Origin: Mesorhizobium wenxiniae
GTDB taxonomy: Bacteria; Pseudomonadota; Alphaproteobacteria; Rhizobiales; Rhizobiaceae
Assembly: GCF_002284535.1 (NCBI RefSeq)
Contig: NZ_NPKH01000025.1
Coordinates: forward strand, 121,781 to 185,780
Direction of reading: 5' to 3'
Length of the DNA stretch: 64,000 bases
Under the pieces are notes generated by a model. That model did not search any database. It was given only the letters and a program-made list of their open reading frames with translations, and was not told the origin of the DNA. The stretch's first letter is position 1. Every line of letters starts with the position of its first letter. Made by a program: the position numbers and the translations under genes. This document shows, piece by piece, positions 25,969-34,488 of the stretch.

Positions 25969-26949
25969 ATGCCCAAAATCCTGTCGACGCACACGCTGCA
26001 CCCGCGCGCCTCCGCCATGTTGACTGGTGCCGGCGAACTCGTTGTCGCTTCCGCCCTCGATGCGGACACGCTGGCGACTGAGGCGAGGGACGCCGATATC
26101 ATCATCGTTCGCGCCCCGCTGCCATCAGCGCTGTTCGAAGGTGCTACGAAGCTCCGGGCTGCAATCCGCCATGGCGCCGGGCTCGACATGGTTCCGATGG
26201 AAGCGGCCACTGCAGCCGGCGTGCTGGTGGCAAACGTGCCGGCGGTCAATGCACGGTCGGTCGCCGAATACGTGATGTTCGCGACCCTGGCGCTGCTTCG
26301 GCGTTTCCGCATGGTGGACCGCGACTTGCGGGCGAAGGGCTGGCTGGCCGGCCGCGACCACACCATTCTCGCCAGCGAGCTCGCCGGCAAGACGATCGGC
26401 ATTGTCGGCTTCGGCGCCATCGGACAGGCAGTCGGCCATATCGCAGCACATGGTTTCGACCTGAACGTGGTAGCGACGACGCGCAGCATGAGGCCGGCGC
26501 CCGATAGGATCGGCTTCCTGTCGATCGACGCACTGATCGAGCAGAGCGATATCATCGTTCTGTGCTGCCCGCTGACACCGGAGACGCGCGGCCTGATCAA
26601 CCGCGAGCGCATCGGTCGAATGAAGCCGCATGCGCTGCTGATCAATATTTCGCGCGGGCCGGTGATCGACGACGACGCGCTGATCGAAGCGCTGCAAAAG
26701 GGCGGTATCGGCGGTGCCGCGCTCGATGTTTTTGTGACGCAGCCGCTGCCTTCAGATCATCCCTATTTCGGCTTCGACAATGTCATCGTCACGCCGCACA
26801 TGGCCGGCATCACCGAGCAATCGATGATGCGCATGGGCGTCGGTTCGGCTGATGAAGCCTTGCTGGTGCTGGCCAACAAATTGCCGGTCAATCTGCGCAA
26901 TACCGAAGTGGTCGAGCACTACCGGCGGCGATTTCCGGCCGATATCTGA
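25969..26949 (+). CDS. D-isomer 2-hydroxyacid dehydrogenase with altered catalytic Glu
   Basis: 326 aa NAD-dependent dehydrogenase of the phosphoglycerate dehydrogenase fold. The nucleotide site is TIGIVGFGAIGQAVG (about 142-156). The substrate Arg229 is in ISRGPVIDDD and the catalytic His277 in VTPHMAG. The residue that is normally Glu in the DVFxxEP motif is Gln259 (DVFVTQPL). It probably reduces or oxidises a 2-keto acid made by the dehydratase two genes upstream. The Gln may mark a subfamily or weaken catalysis. Confidence 0.87.
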   Translation: MPKILSTHTLHPRASAMLTGAGELVVASALDADTLATEARDADIIIVRAPLPSALFEGATKLRAAIRHGAGLDMVPMEAATAAGVLVANVPAVNARSVAEYVMFATLALLRRFRMVDRDLRAKGWLAGRDHTILASELAGKTIGIVGFGAIGQAVGHIAAHGFDLNVVATTRSMRPAPDRIGFLSIDALIEQSDIIVLCCPLTPETRGLINRERIGRMKPHALLINISRGPVIDDDALIEALQKGGIGGAALDVFVTQPLPSDHPYFGFDNVIVTPHMAGITEQSMMRMGVGSADEALLVLANKLPVNLRNTEVVEHYRRRFPADI

Positions 26950-26964
26950 GCACCTCAACGGCTA

Positions 26965-27065
26965 ATGCATGTCGCGCAAAAGTGCGCAGCGGTTTTGCGA
27001 TAACGACATGCATAGAAACAAGAACCTAAAGCGCGTCGCATGAACCCGTTCAGACGCGACGCGCT
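26965..27065. repeat. Rhizobial dispersed palindromic repeat
   Basis: Two consecutive inverted repeats: ATGCATGTCG at 26965-26974 with CGACATGCAT at 27004-27013, and AGCGCGTCGC at 27030-27039 with GCGACGCGCT at 27056-27065. This sequence type is widespread between genes in Rhizobiales. It lies between convergent genes and its edge overlaps the stop codon of the amidase frame. Confidence 0.65.
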
Positions 27066-28266
27066 ATATAAGCAGTGCCTCGACTTCCGCCGCGATGCGC
27101 AGGAGACGGTGGTCGTGGCCGTGGCGCGCCACCAGCATCAGCCCGGCCGGGCGCACCATTCCCGGCATCGGCAGCGAGATCGCGCAGAGGTCGAACTGGT
27201 TGGCGACCTGCGTGTTGCGCAACAGAAGGCCTTCGACGGACGCCAGCCGCTCGTCCATGGCGGCGACAAGCGCCGTGCGGCGGCGGATTACCCTTATATA
27301 GGCCGTGGCCGGAACGGCGGCGGCGCGCGACAACGGCTCGCCCACCCACGGATCGACCGGCGTCGTCGCACCTGTCGCCAGCCAATCTGCATGGACCGCG
27401 GCGCCCTCCATTGCCGCGATCGAGGCTCGCTTGGTTACCCCTCGCAAATCGGCAAGGAGGTCATCGATGGACAGATCGGCGAGGTATGCACCCGCAAGCT
27501 CTACCTTGCGAACACATCGCTCGAACGCCGCCGAGACCTCTTTTTCCGTATCCTCGAAGAGCGCGCCGCGCGGAATGCCGATGCGCAGTCCGGCAAACGG
27601 AAGCGGAACCAGAGCCACAGTCTCCTCGCCCGCCATCACCGCGTCGGCTGCGGCACATTCGGCGACGGTGCGGGCAAGCGGGCCGATGGAGTCCAGCGTG
27701 TCGGACAGCGGGAAGACGCCAACGCGTGATACGCGCCGCACCGTCGGCTTGAACCCGACGGCACCGTTCAGCGCCGCCGGAATGCGCACCGAACCGCCGG
27801 TGTCGGAACCGATCGAGATCTCGCTCGTACCTTCGGCAACGGATACACCGGCGCCCGAGGATGAGCCGCCCGCAATCCGGCCGGCGTCGGTTGCATTGCC
27901 GGGCGTGCCGTAATGCGGGTTAACGCCGATCGCGGTGAAGGCGAATTCGGTCATGTTGGTCTTGCCGATGATGATCGCACCGGCCTGCCGCAGCCGCCGC
28001 ACGATGACGGCATCCCGCAGCGCCGGCGCCGCGGTGCTGAGCAACAACCGGCCGTGGTCGGCTCGCCGGCAACATCGAACAGGTCCTTGATCGACAGAAT
28101 TGTTCCGTCGAGCGGCCCGAGCGTCACGCCTGCTCTGCACCTGGCATCGGCGGCGTCGGCTGCTGCTCGTGCGGCTTCCGGAGAGGTTTACGAATACGCC
28201 TTCATTATCGGCGCGGACGGCGAGACGCGAAAGGACGGCTTCGAGGCGGTCGCGGGCTGATTGCAT
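27064..28266 (-). pseudogene. Amidase-signature family gene with two compensating frameshifts
   Basis: About 400 codons of an amidase-signature enzyme (GatA/allophanate-hydrolase type). The cis-Ser region GGSSSGAG and nucleophile region GSDTGGSVRIPAA are intact. The open frame is uninterrupted, but about 130 bp between roughly 28050 and 28180 reads in the wrong frame. In the neighbouring frame this stretch encodes the expected GVTLGPLDGTILSIKDLFDVAG with the catalytic Lys. One indel lies near 28180 and the compensating one near 28048. As sequenced the product would lack its catalytic Lys and be inactive. Start ATG at 28266 (MQSARDRLEAVLS). Sequence error is possible. Confidence 0.72.
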
Positions 28267-28324
28267 GGCACAGTCTACTTTTTTATGGTCGCCCGAGTAG
28301 CCCAGCACACTGACGTCGATAGCT

Positions 28325-29233
28325 CTAGCGATAGCCAGTCGCATCTGCTGGCTTGCCGGTATTCTCAACTTCCGGAACGTAGCGCCACGCGTCGGGCCGC
28401 GAGCCGTCGAGATCGGTAAAGCCGTAGACCTGCGCCAGCCCGCCACTCGACAGCGACTGTCCGTTCCAGCGCGAACGGTCCGGGTCCGCCGCAAGCGCCG
28501 CCACTGCGCGACCGATAAAGCGCGGGGTCTCGGAAATGACGAAATGCGGCACTTTTGCTGTCGCATCACGCCAGTTGTCCTCGGTCACCCCAAAAGCTTC
28601 CAACATCATTTCCGAACGCAGCCAGCCGGGTGTCAGCGAAATCGAGGTGGCGCCGTGCGGGGCGAGGTCCTTGGCATGGGCCCAGGCCATGCGGGTCACC
28701 GATACTTTGGCGAGGTCATAGAACGGCGAAAGCCGATAATGCTCGGCATTATACTCCGCGGTGCCGTCGGTGACTTCGACCAGCAGGCCGCCCGGGCGCT
28801 CGATCAGAAGCGGCAGCGCGTAATGCGCGGTGATCAGATGCGTGTCGACGCCCAGCCGCAACATACGCAAACCATTCGTGAGATCATGCTCCCAGACCGG
28901 CTTGTTCCATTCGAACAGTTTCTCGCCGCCCCAGATGTCGTTGACCAGCACATCGAGGCGGCCCTGCTCGGCACGTATCCGGTCGACCAGCTTGCGCACG
29001 TCTTCGGCAACCAGATGGTCGACTTGCACAGCGATGCCATGGCCGCCTTGCGCTGAAACAAGCTCCGCCGTCTCCTCGATGGTTTCCGGACGGGCGTATT
29101 CGGACTGATGCGCGCGTGTCGTCCGCCCGGTGACGTAGACCGTCGCGCCCGCAGCACCCAGTTCGACAGCAATGCCTCTCCCCGCACCGCGCGTGGCGCC
29201 AGCGACCAAAGCGACTTTTCCTTCAAGCGTCAT
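28325..29233 (-). CDS. Short-chain dehydrogenase/reductase
   Basis: 302 aa SDR. The cofactor motif is AGATRGAGRGIAVELG and the active site is YDLAK (Y-x-x-x-K) in SPFYDLAKVSVTRMAWA. The chain is longer than a minimal SDR, with a C-terminal extension (NGQSLSSGGLAQVYGFTDLDG). Start is the ATG at 29233 behind GGGGAGTTCA. It is divergent from a TetR-type gene, a very common pair in which the regulator represses the SDR. Substrate unknown. Confidence 0.85.
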   Translation of the reverse strand: MTLEGKVALVAGATRGAGRGIAVELGAAGATVYVTGRTTRAHQSEYARPETIEETAELVSAQGGHGIAVQVDHLVAEDVRKLVDRIRAEQGRLDVLVNDIWGGEKLFEWNKPVWEHDLTNGLRMLRLGVDTHLITAHYALPLLIERPGGLLVEVTDGTAEYNAEHYRLSPFYDLAKVSVTRMAWAHAKDLAPHGATSISLTPGWLRSEMMLEAFGVTEDNWRDATAKVPHFVISETPRFIGRAVAALAADPDRSRWNGQSLSSGGLAQVYGFTDLDGSRPDAWRYVPEVENTGKPADATGYR

Positions 29234-29301
29234 TGAACTCCCCAGACTCTGACCAACCAACCTCTGACCAACAAATGATAGCCTTCGTCAATGTTATGAT
29301 A

Positions 29302-29323
29302 TATAAATGATCATTCGTTTATA
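29302..29323. promoter_or_regulatory. Candidate TetR operator between the SDR and TetR genes
   Basis: A perfect 10-bp palindrome AATGATCATT at 29306-29315 sits inside TATAAA (29302-29307) and TTTATA (29318-29323). It is directly before the TetR start and 70 bp before the SDR start. TetR proteins bind short palindromes of this kind; the link is positional. Confidence 0.5.
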
Positions 29324-29907
29324 ATGGATGTCAAGATGCCTCGGCAAAAGTCGCAATCCGACGAGGACGTGCTGGAAGCGGCGCACCGGCTGATCCACAG
29401 GCATGGCCCGGAGGCACTCACATTTGAACGGCTGTCCAAGAATTGCGGGCTTTCCGGCTCGACCCTGGTGCAGCGTTTTAAGAACAAGGCCACGCTCAGG
29501 CAAAGAACCTTGCTGCAGGCATGGGACAGGCTGGACGCGAAGACGACAACGCTCGCAGATGCGACACCGAGGACCCCTGCTGGCGCGATCGAATTGCTGG
29601 TGGCGCTGTCGCGTGACTATGGCGGCATCGAATCCTATGCCGAGGGCCTGCTCGTCCTGCGCGAAGACCTGCGCGATCCGGTGCTTCGCGCGCGGGGGGC
29701 GTCGTGGAAGGCATCCCTGTGCAACATCCTCGACTCTTGCTTTGCTTCGGTCGCAACGCGCCGTTGGACATCGGGCTGCTGATGGCATCGCACTGGCAAG
29801 GTTCGCTGCTTTGGTGGAGTTTCGACCCGAAAGTCGAAGTTGCATCCTACGTCGAAGACAGTCTGGGTCGATTCGTCACCGCAATAGTCACGGCCCGAAA
29901 ACCATAA
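29324..29907 (+). pseudogene. TetR-family regulator interrupted by a frameshift
   Basis: The first frame gives DEDVLEAAHRLIHRHGPEALTF and LSKNCGLSGSTLVQRFKNKATL, a TetR helix-turn-helix, then runs out as TRRWTSGC at 29782. The expected C-terminal part (NAPLDIGLLMASHWQGSLLWW ... VEDSLGRFVTAI) continues in the next frame to 29907. The overall span is 584 nt, two more than 194 codons, consistent with a single-base loss around 29745-29760. ATGs at 29324 and 29336 are both possible starts. Either a decayed regulator or a sequence error. Confidence 0.7.
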
Positions 29908-29921
29908 CCGATTTTCGGGCC
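29892..29921. terminator. Terminator at the end of the TetR gene
   Basis: A 10-bp stem GGCCCGAAAA (29892-29901) with TTTTCGGGCC (29912-29921) spans the TetR stop codon. The A/T arms make it usable in both directions. Confidence 0.65.
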
Positions 29922-29932
29922 ATTTCTTGGAG

Positions 29933-29950
29933 GCGTCCCACGTGGGACGC
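29933..29950. terminator. 18-bp perfect palindrome between convergent genes
   Basis: GCGTCCCACGTGGGACGC at 29933-29950 is fully self-complementary and lies between the convergent TetR and MFS genes. It probably forms part of a bidirectional termination region, although no T-run follows. Confidence 0.45.
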
Positions 29951-29963
29951 ACCTACGGATGGC

Positions 29964-31175
29964 TTAGGTTGCGCTCCTCGGGCCAAGCAAGAGCGCCGCC
30001 AAGGCCGCCAGCAACGTTGCGATTCCGCAATAGGCGAAAGCGCTGGCAACGCCGGCATTGTCGACCAGCAGGCCGCCGAAAACGGCGCCCAGTGCGATGG
30101 CCACCTGGAATGTGGCGACCATCAGCCCGCCGGCGCTTTCAGCCTGGTCGGGAGCGGCTCGCACCAGCCAGGTTTGCAGCCCGACTGGCACCGCGCCGAA
30201 GGCAAACCCCCAGCCGGCAACCGCTATCGCCGCAACGACTGGCGAGGCTCCGAGAGTAAGCAGCAAGGCGGCCGCCACAGCAATCAGCAGAGGCGCCAGG
30301 CCGACGGCGGTCTTGAGGCTGCGTTCGGCCATGAACCCGCCGGCAAAATTGCCGAAGAAGCCACCGATGCCGTAGGCGAGCAGCACCAGCGAGATCGTCT
30401 CGATGTCCAGCGCGGGCACCTTCTCAAGAAACGGGCGGACATAGGTGAAGCCGGCAAAGTGTCCCGAGGCGACCAGCAGGACCACCAGAAGCGCAACTCT
30501 GATCATCGGCCGCTTTGTTACCTCCAGCAAGGTCCGAAAGCTTGCCACGCCCGCCGGCGGCAGCTTCGGAAGGGTGGCGATCTGCACGAGCAGCGCCAGG
30601 GCGCCGACGACAGCTGCGATCATGAAGGCCGTTCGCCATCCCCAGATGCCACCGACATAGGCACCGACCGGGGCCGCACAGACCGTCGCCACCGAAACGC
30701 CGGTGAGAATGATCGACATGGCGCGCGGCATCAGCCGCATCGGGACAAGCCGCATCGCCATGGCCGCCGACATCGACCAGAAGCCGCCGAGGCTGATCCC
30801 GAGCATGATGCGGGCGATCAGAAGAACGGGAAGCGAGGACGCAAACGCCGCCAGGAGGTTCGACAGGATCAGGAGCACGGTCAGTCCCCACATGACGAGC
30901 CTGCGGTCCAGCCGTCTGGTGATGATGGCCATGGTCGGAGCGGCTATCGCGCCGACAACGGCGGTTGCCGTCACCGCTTGGCCGGCAGTGCCTTCGGTCA
31001 CACCGAGATCCTGCGCCAGCGGCGTCAACAGACTGGCAGGCAGGAATTCCGCGGTCACCAGCCCAAACACACCGAGCGCGAGAGATACGACCGCCCCCCA
31101 CGCCGGCTCGGCTCGTTCGTCGGTTTCCGCGGGATCGAGAACGGTGGCCATGACGCCTGTCGCGGGTTCGGTCAT
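29964..31175 (-). CDS. MFS transporter, drug/nucleoside or arabinose efflux type (DHA1)
   Basis: 403 aa with about 12 membrane helices. The first transmembrane region (SLALGVFGLVTAEFLPASLL) and the following LAQDLGVTEGTAGQAVTATA are typical of the NepI/AraJ/YdhP branch of the DHA1 exporters. The loop after helix 2 has RRLDRRLVMW, a form of MFS motif A. Start is the ATG at 31175 with GGAGATCCCATC upstream. It is divergent from an AraC regulator with a tandem repeat between them. Substrate unknown. Confidence 0.87.
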   Translation of the reverse strand: MTEPATGVMATVLDPAETDERAEPAWGAVVSLALGVFGLVTAEFLPASLLTPLAQDLGVTEGTAGQAVTATAVVGAIAAPTMAIITRRLDRRLVMWGLTVLLILSNLLAAFASSLPVLLIARIMLGISLGGFWSMSAAMAMRLVPMRLMPRAMSIILTGVSVATVCAAPVGAYVGGIWGWRTAFMIAAVVGALALLVQIATLPKLPPAGVASFRTLLEVTKRPMIRVALLVVLLVASGHFAGFTYVRPFLEKVPALDIETISLVLLAYGIGGFFGNFAGGFMAERSLKTAVGLAPLLIAVAAALLLTLGASPVVAAIAVAGWGFAFGAVPVGLQTWLVRAAPDQAESAGGLMVATFQVAIALGAVFGGLLVDNAGVASAFAYCGIATLLAALAALLLGPRSAT

Positions 31176-31190
31176 GATGGGATCTCCAAT

Positions 31191-31226
31191 CTGGTTGCAC
31201 TGCAACATCTGGCTGCAGTGCAACAT
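31191..31226. promoter_or_regulatory. Tandem 18-bp repeat, candidate AraC operator
   Basis: CTGGTTGCACTGCAACAT at 31191-31208 is directly followed by CTGGCTGCAGTGCAACAT at 31209-31226, 16 of 18 bases identical. The first unit contains the inverted core TTGCA-C-TGCAA. Directly repeated sites of about two helical turns are the usual layout for AraC/XylS proteins. It lies between the MFS and AraC genes. Confidence 0.62.
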
Positions 31227-31267
31227 AGGAAGTGACCGTCTGGCGTTTCCATGCTAGAAACACCATC

Positions 31268-32239
31268 ATGCTTGACCATTCGTCCAAAGTTCCGGTTACC
31301 GGCGATCCGCTGACAGACATATTGCGCGGGTTGAGGCTCGACGGCGTCGAATACGGCCGCTGTGAAATGCAGGAGCCCTGGGGTCTCCAGTTTCCGGCCC
31401 AGACGGCGGCGCGGTTTCATTTCATCGGCCGCAAGGGGTGTTGGCTGCTGCAGCCCTCCGGCGAATGGGTGGAACTCAAGGCTGGCGACGCGGTGCTGCT
31501 GCCGCGCGGTGCAGCACATGTCCTGGCCAGCGAACCAGGCACCGAGGCTTCGCCGATCCAGGGTTACGAAGTCGGAGAGGTCTGCAAGGGCGTCTACTGC
31601 TTGTCGAACGAAGGCCGCCGGCCGGGGACCCTGCTGTTTTTCGGCAGCATGTATTTCAATCTCGACGGTTTGCACCCATTGCTCGGCATGATGCCGGACG
31701 TAATGCGCGCGCACGAGTTGGAAGCCTATGAGCCCGGCATCCCGCATCTGCTGGAGGCCATGGCCCGCGAAGTGACGATGGAGCGCGTCGGCTCCGGCGG
31801 CATCCTGGCACGGCTTGCCGATGTGCTGGCCGCCACTGTCATCCGGTCATGGGTCGAGCGCGGCTGCGGCGACTCGTCCGGATGGATTGCGGCGGTGAGA
31901 GACCGCGAGATCGGCCGCGTGCTGGCCGCGATCCATCTCGAGCCGGACCGCGACTGGACAGTGGAGACCTTGGCCAGGATGATGGGCGCCTCGCGATCGG
32001 GCTTCGCCGAGCGCTTCGCGACGATCGTCGGCGAAACGCCGGCGAGATATGTCACCCAGGTGAGAATGCACCAGGCACGGCAATGGCTGGTCCGCGACCG
32101 GCTGAAGATTTCCGTCGTCGCCGCTCGCCTGGGTTATGAATCCGACGCGTCGTTCAGCCGGGCATTCAAGCGCGTCATCGGATCGCCTCCCAGCCATTTT
32201 CGCGCGGAAGAACAGGCTGAGACCCGTCAAGCCGGCTAA
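31268..32239 (+). CDS. AraC-family transcriptional regulator with cupin-type sensor domain
   Basis: 323 aa. The N-terminal ~190 residues form an AraC-type cupin sensor (AARFHFIGRKGCWLLQPSGEWVELKAGDAVLLPRG). The C-terminal ~100 residues contain two helix-turn-helix units: VETLARMMGASRSGFAERFA and VVAARLGYESDASFSRAFKRV, ending GSPPSHFR. Start chosen at the ATG at 31268. Probably controls the divergent MFS exporter through the tandem repeat at 31191. Confidence 0.88.
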   Translation: MLDHSSKVPVTGDPLTDILRGLRLDGVEYGRCEMQEPWGLQFPAQTAARFHFIGRKGCWLLQPSGEWVELKAGDAVLLPRGAAHVLASEPGTEASPIQGYEVGEVCKGVYCLSNEGRRPGTLLFFGSMYFNLDGLHPLLGMMPDVMRAHELEAYEPGIPHLLEAMAREVTMERVGSGGILARLADVLAATVIRSWVERGCGDSSGWIAAVRDREIGRVLAAIHLEPDRDWTVETLARMMGASRSGFAERFATIVGETPARYVTQVRMHQARQWLVRDRLKISVVAARLGYESDASFSRAFKRVIGSPPSHFRAEEQAETRQAG

Positions 32240-32293
32240 GCCTGGCCAGAGGCTTCAAGCCCGCTTAACATCCTTCCCGCCCAATAGGCGCGC

Positions 32294-33379
32294 TTAGCCC
32301 GCGTGACGGAGGCTTATTCCGCTTGCCTTGTCGAACAGCACCACCTTGTCCGGATCCCAGGCAAAGCGCACCGGCTGTTCGATCTCGACATCGGTTCTGG
32401 CCGGCACCGTGGCCCGCAGCATGGCGTCGCCGACCCGCAGCGTAAGGATCTTTTCGACGCCATGATTCTCGACATCGTGGACGCGTGCCTCTACCGGCGC
32501 CCCGCTCTCGAGATAGACATCCTCGGGACGAATACCGAAGACGAGCGGGCGACCGTCGGTCGCACCGCTCGTCTTGGCCCCCCCCGCAAAAGGCAGCTCG
32601 AAATTCAGCGGTGCCATCACCGCGCGACCGTTGACGAGCTTGCCGTCGATGAGGTTCATCGGCGGCGAGCCGACGAAGCTCGCCACATAGGTGTCGCGCG
32701 GATTGTTGTAGATCTCGTACGGCGTGCCGGTCTGGACGATGCGACCATGGTTGAGCACGCCAACCTTGTCGCCCATCGACATCGCCTCGATTTGATCGTG
32801 CGTGACGAACAGGAAGGTCTGACCAAGGTTCATTTGGATGTTCTTCAGTTCGGTGCGCAGCGCCTCGCGCAACTTGGCATCGAGCGCCGACAGCGGCTCA
32901 TCCATCAGGAATACGCGGGGCTTCCTGACGATGGCGCGACCAATCGAGACGCGCTGCATCTCGCCGCCAGAGAGGCGATCCGTCTTGCGCTCGAGCAGAT
33001 GCTCGATACGCAAAGTCCTGGCAACGCGGTCGACGCGCGTCTTGATTTCGTCGGGCTCGATGCGGCGGATTTTTGACTTCAGCGGAAATTCGAGGTTTTC
33101 GCGCACCGTATAGCGCGGGTAGAGAGAATATTGCTGCAGCACCAGCGCCACGTCGCGCTCGGCGGCACCCCAATTGGCGACATCGACGCCGTCGATGAAA
33201 ACCTGGCCTTCGCTCGGCTTTTCCAGGCCGGCAACCATGCGCAGCGTCGTCGTCTTGCCGGCGCCGGTCTCGCCGAGCAGCACGAAGAACTCGCCGTCGG
33301 CAATGTCGAGATTGAGCCCGGTCAATGCGGTGTGATTGCCGAATGTCTTCGAGATATTCTTGAGCTGGATATGGGCCAT
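32294..33379 (-). CDS. CUT1 sugar ABC transporter ATP-binding protein 2 (UgpC/MalK type)
   Basis: 361 aa. Walker A GETGAGKTT at 36-44, Q-loop LVLQQYSLYP, signature LSGGEMQRVSIGRAI, Walker B VFLMDEPLSALD and a C-terminal TOBE-type regulatory region (RPLVFGIRPEDVYL). It is the last gene of the CUT1 operon and overlaps the preceding ATPase gene by one base. Two non-identical ATPases imply a heterodimeric motor. Confidence 0.92.
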   Translation of the reverse strand: MAHIQLKNISKTFGNHTALTGLNLDIADGEFFVLLGETGAGKTTTLRMVAGLEKPSEGQVFIDGVDVANWGAAERDVALVLQQYSLYPRYTVRENLEFPLKSKIRRIEPDEIKTRVDRVARTLRIEHLLERKTDRLSGGEMQRVSIGRAIVRKPRVFLMDEPLSALDAKLREALRTELKNIQMNLGQTFLFVTHDQIEAMSMGDKVGVLNHGRIVQTGTPYEIYNNPRDTYVASFVGSPPMNLIDGKLVNGRAVMAPLNFELPFAGGAKTSGATDGRPLVFGIRPEDVYLESGAPVEARVHDVENHGVEKILTLRVGDAMLRATVPARTDVEIEQPVRFAWDPDKVVLFDKASGISLRHAG

Positions 33380-34488
33380 CAGAGTCTCACCCCCAGCGAA
33401 TTGCCGCTTGTCGTGTCGAAGAAGTGCGCCTGCGCTGGGTCGAGCTTGGCGAAGACCTGAACCCCCGGCTTGCCGACGAAACCGGAACGGGTGCGGGCGC
33501 GCAACATCTGTGCCCCAACCTTGAGGTCGACGATATCGTAGGAGCCAAGCGGTTCGATGATGTGCGCCTCGACTGGCAGATAACCGTCCGCCGCCTCGCG
33601 CGAAACCATCACGCCTTCGGGGCGGATGCCGAGCGCAAGGCGGTCCTGCCCGACGTTCGCGGCGTCGAGCTGGCCGACCAGTTCGGCCGGGAAAAGGAAA
33701 CCTTCCGCGGCCCCGTCGACGGTGACCCTGGCGCCGGAGCCGTTCATCGTCACCGCCGCGTTGGCGACGTTCATCACAGGCGAGCCAACGAATTGCGCGA
33801 CGAACAGATTGGCCGGGCGCGTATACACTTCCGATGGGCTGCCTACCTGTTGCAGAACGCCCTCATGCATGATGACGATGCGGTCGGCAAGGCTCATCGC
33901 CTCGATCTGGTCGTGGGTGACGTAGATGGTGGTCGAGCCCTGCTTGATGTGCAGCCGCTTGATCTCCGCGCGCATCTCCTCGCGCAGCTTGGCGTCGAGC
34001 GCGCCGATCGGCTCGTCCATCAGCATCGCCTTCGGCCGCCGCACCAGCGCCCGGCCGATCGCCACGCGCTGCATGTCGCCACCCGACAGCGCCGACGGCT
34101 TCTTGCCGAGCAGATCGTTGATCTGCAGCACTTTGGCGACCGAGCGCACCTCGCCGTCGATCTCCGCCTTGCTCTTGCGCATGGCGCGCAACGGAAAAGC
34201 GATGTTCTCGTAGACGCTCATATGCGGATAGAGCGAGAACGACTGGAAGACCATGGCGATGTCGCGGTCGGCAGCCTTGAGATGCTGGACCGGCTTTCCG
34301 TCGATGAGGACATCGCCGCCGTCGATCGTCTCCAGCCCGGCGATGGCGCGAAGCGTCGTGGTCTTGCCGCAGCCCGACTGGCCGAGCAGCACGATGAACT
34401 CGTTGTCGTCGATCTTGAGATTGAGGTCCTTGATGACCTGAACGGCGCCAAAGAATTTCTGGACGCCACGAAGCTCGATCTGGGTCAT
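33379..34488 (-). CDS. CUT1 sugar ABC transporter ATP-binding protein 1 (UgpC/MalK type)
   Basis: 369 aa. Walker A GQSGCGKTT, signature LSGGDMQRVAIGRAL and Walker B AMLMDEPIGALD, followed by a TOBE-like C-terminal domain (RLALGIRPEGVMV). Start chosen at the ATG at 34488, where MTQIELRGVQKFF matches the family N-terminus; it overlaps the small membrane gene by 4 bp. Works with the second ATPase and the two permeases of this operon. Confidence 0.92.
   Translation of the reverse strand: MTQIELRGVQKFFGAVQVIKDLNLKIDDNEFIVLLGQSGCGKTTTLRAIAGLETIDGGDVLIDGKPVQHLKAADRDIAMVFQSFSLYPHMSVYENIAFPLRAMRKSKAEIDGEVRSVAKVLQINDLLGKKPSALSGGDMQRVAIGRALVRRPKAMLMDEPIGALDAKLREEMRAEIKRLHIKQGSTTIYVTHDQIEAMSLADRIVIMHEGVLQQVGSPSEVYTRPANLFVAQFVGSPVMNVANAAVTMNGSGARVTVDGAAEGFLFPAELVGQLDAANVGQDRLALGIRPEGVMVSREAADGYLPVEAHIIEPLGSYDIVDLKVGAQMLRARTRSGFVGKPGVQVFAKLDPAQAHFFDTTSGNSLGVRL

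Noticed and set aside
29403..31235. 610-codon plus-strand open frame across the TetR and MFS genes
   Set aside because: It is antisense to an MFS gene with 12 helices; its product is Arg/Gln/His-rich low complexity with no recognisable fold.
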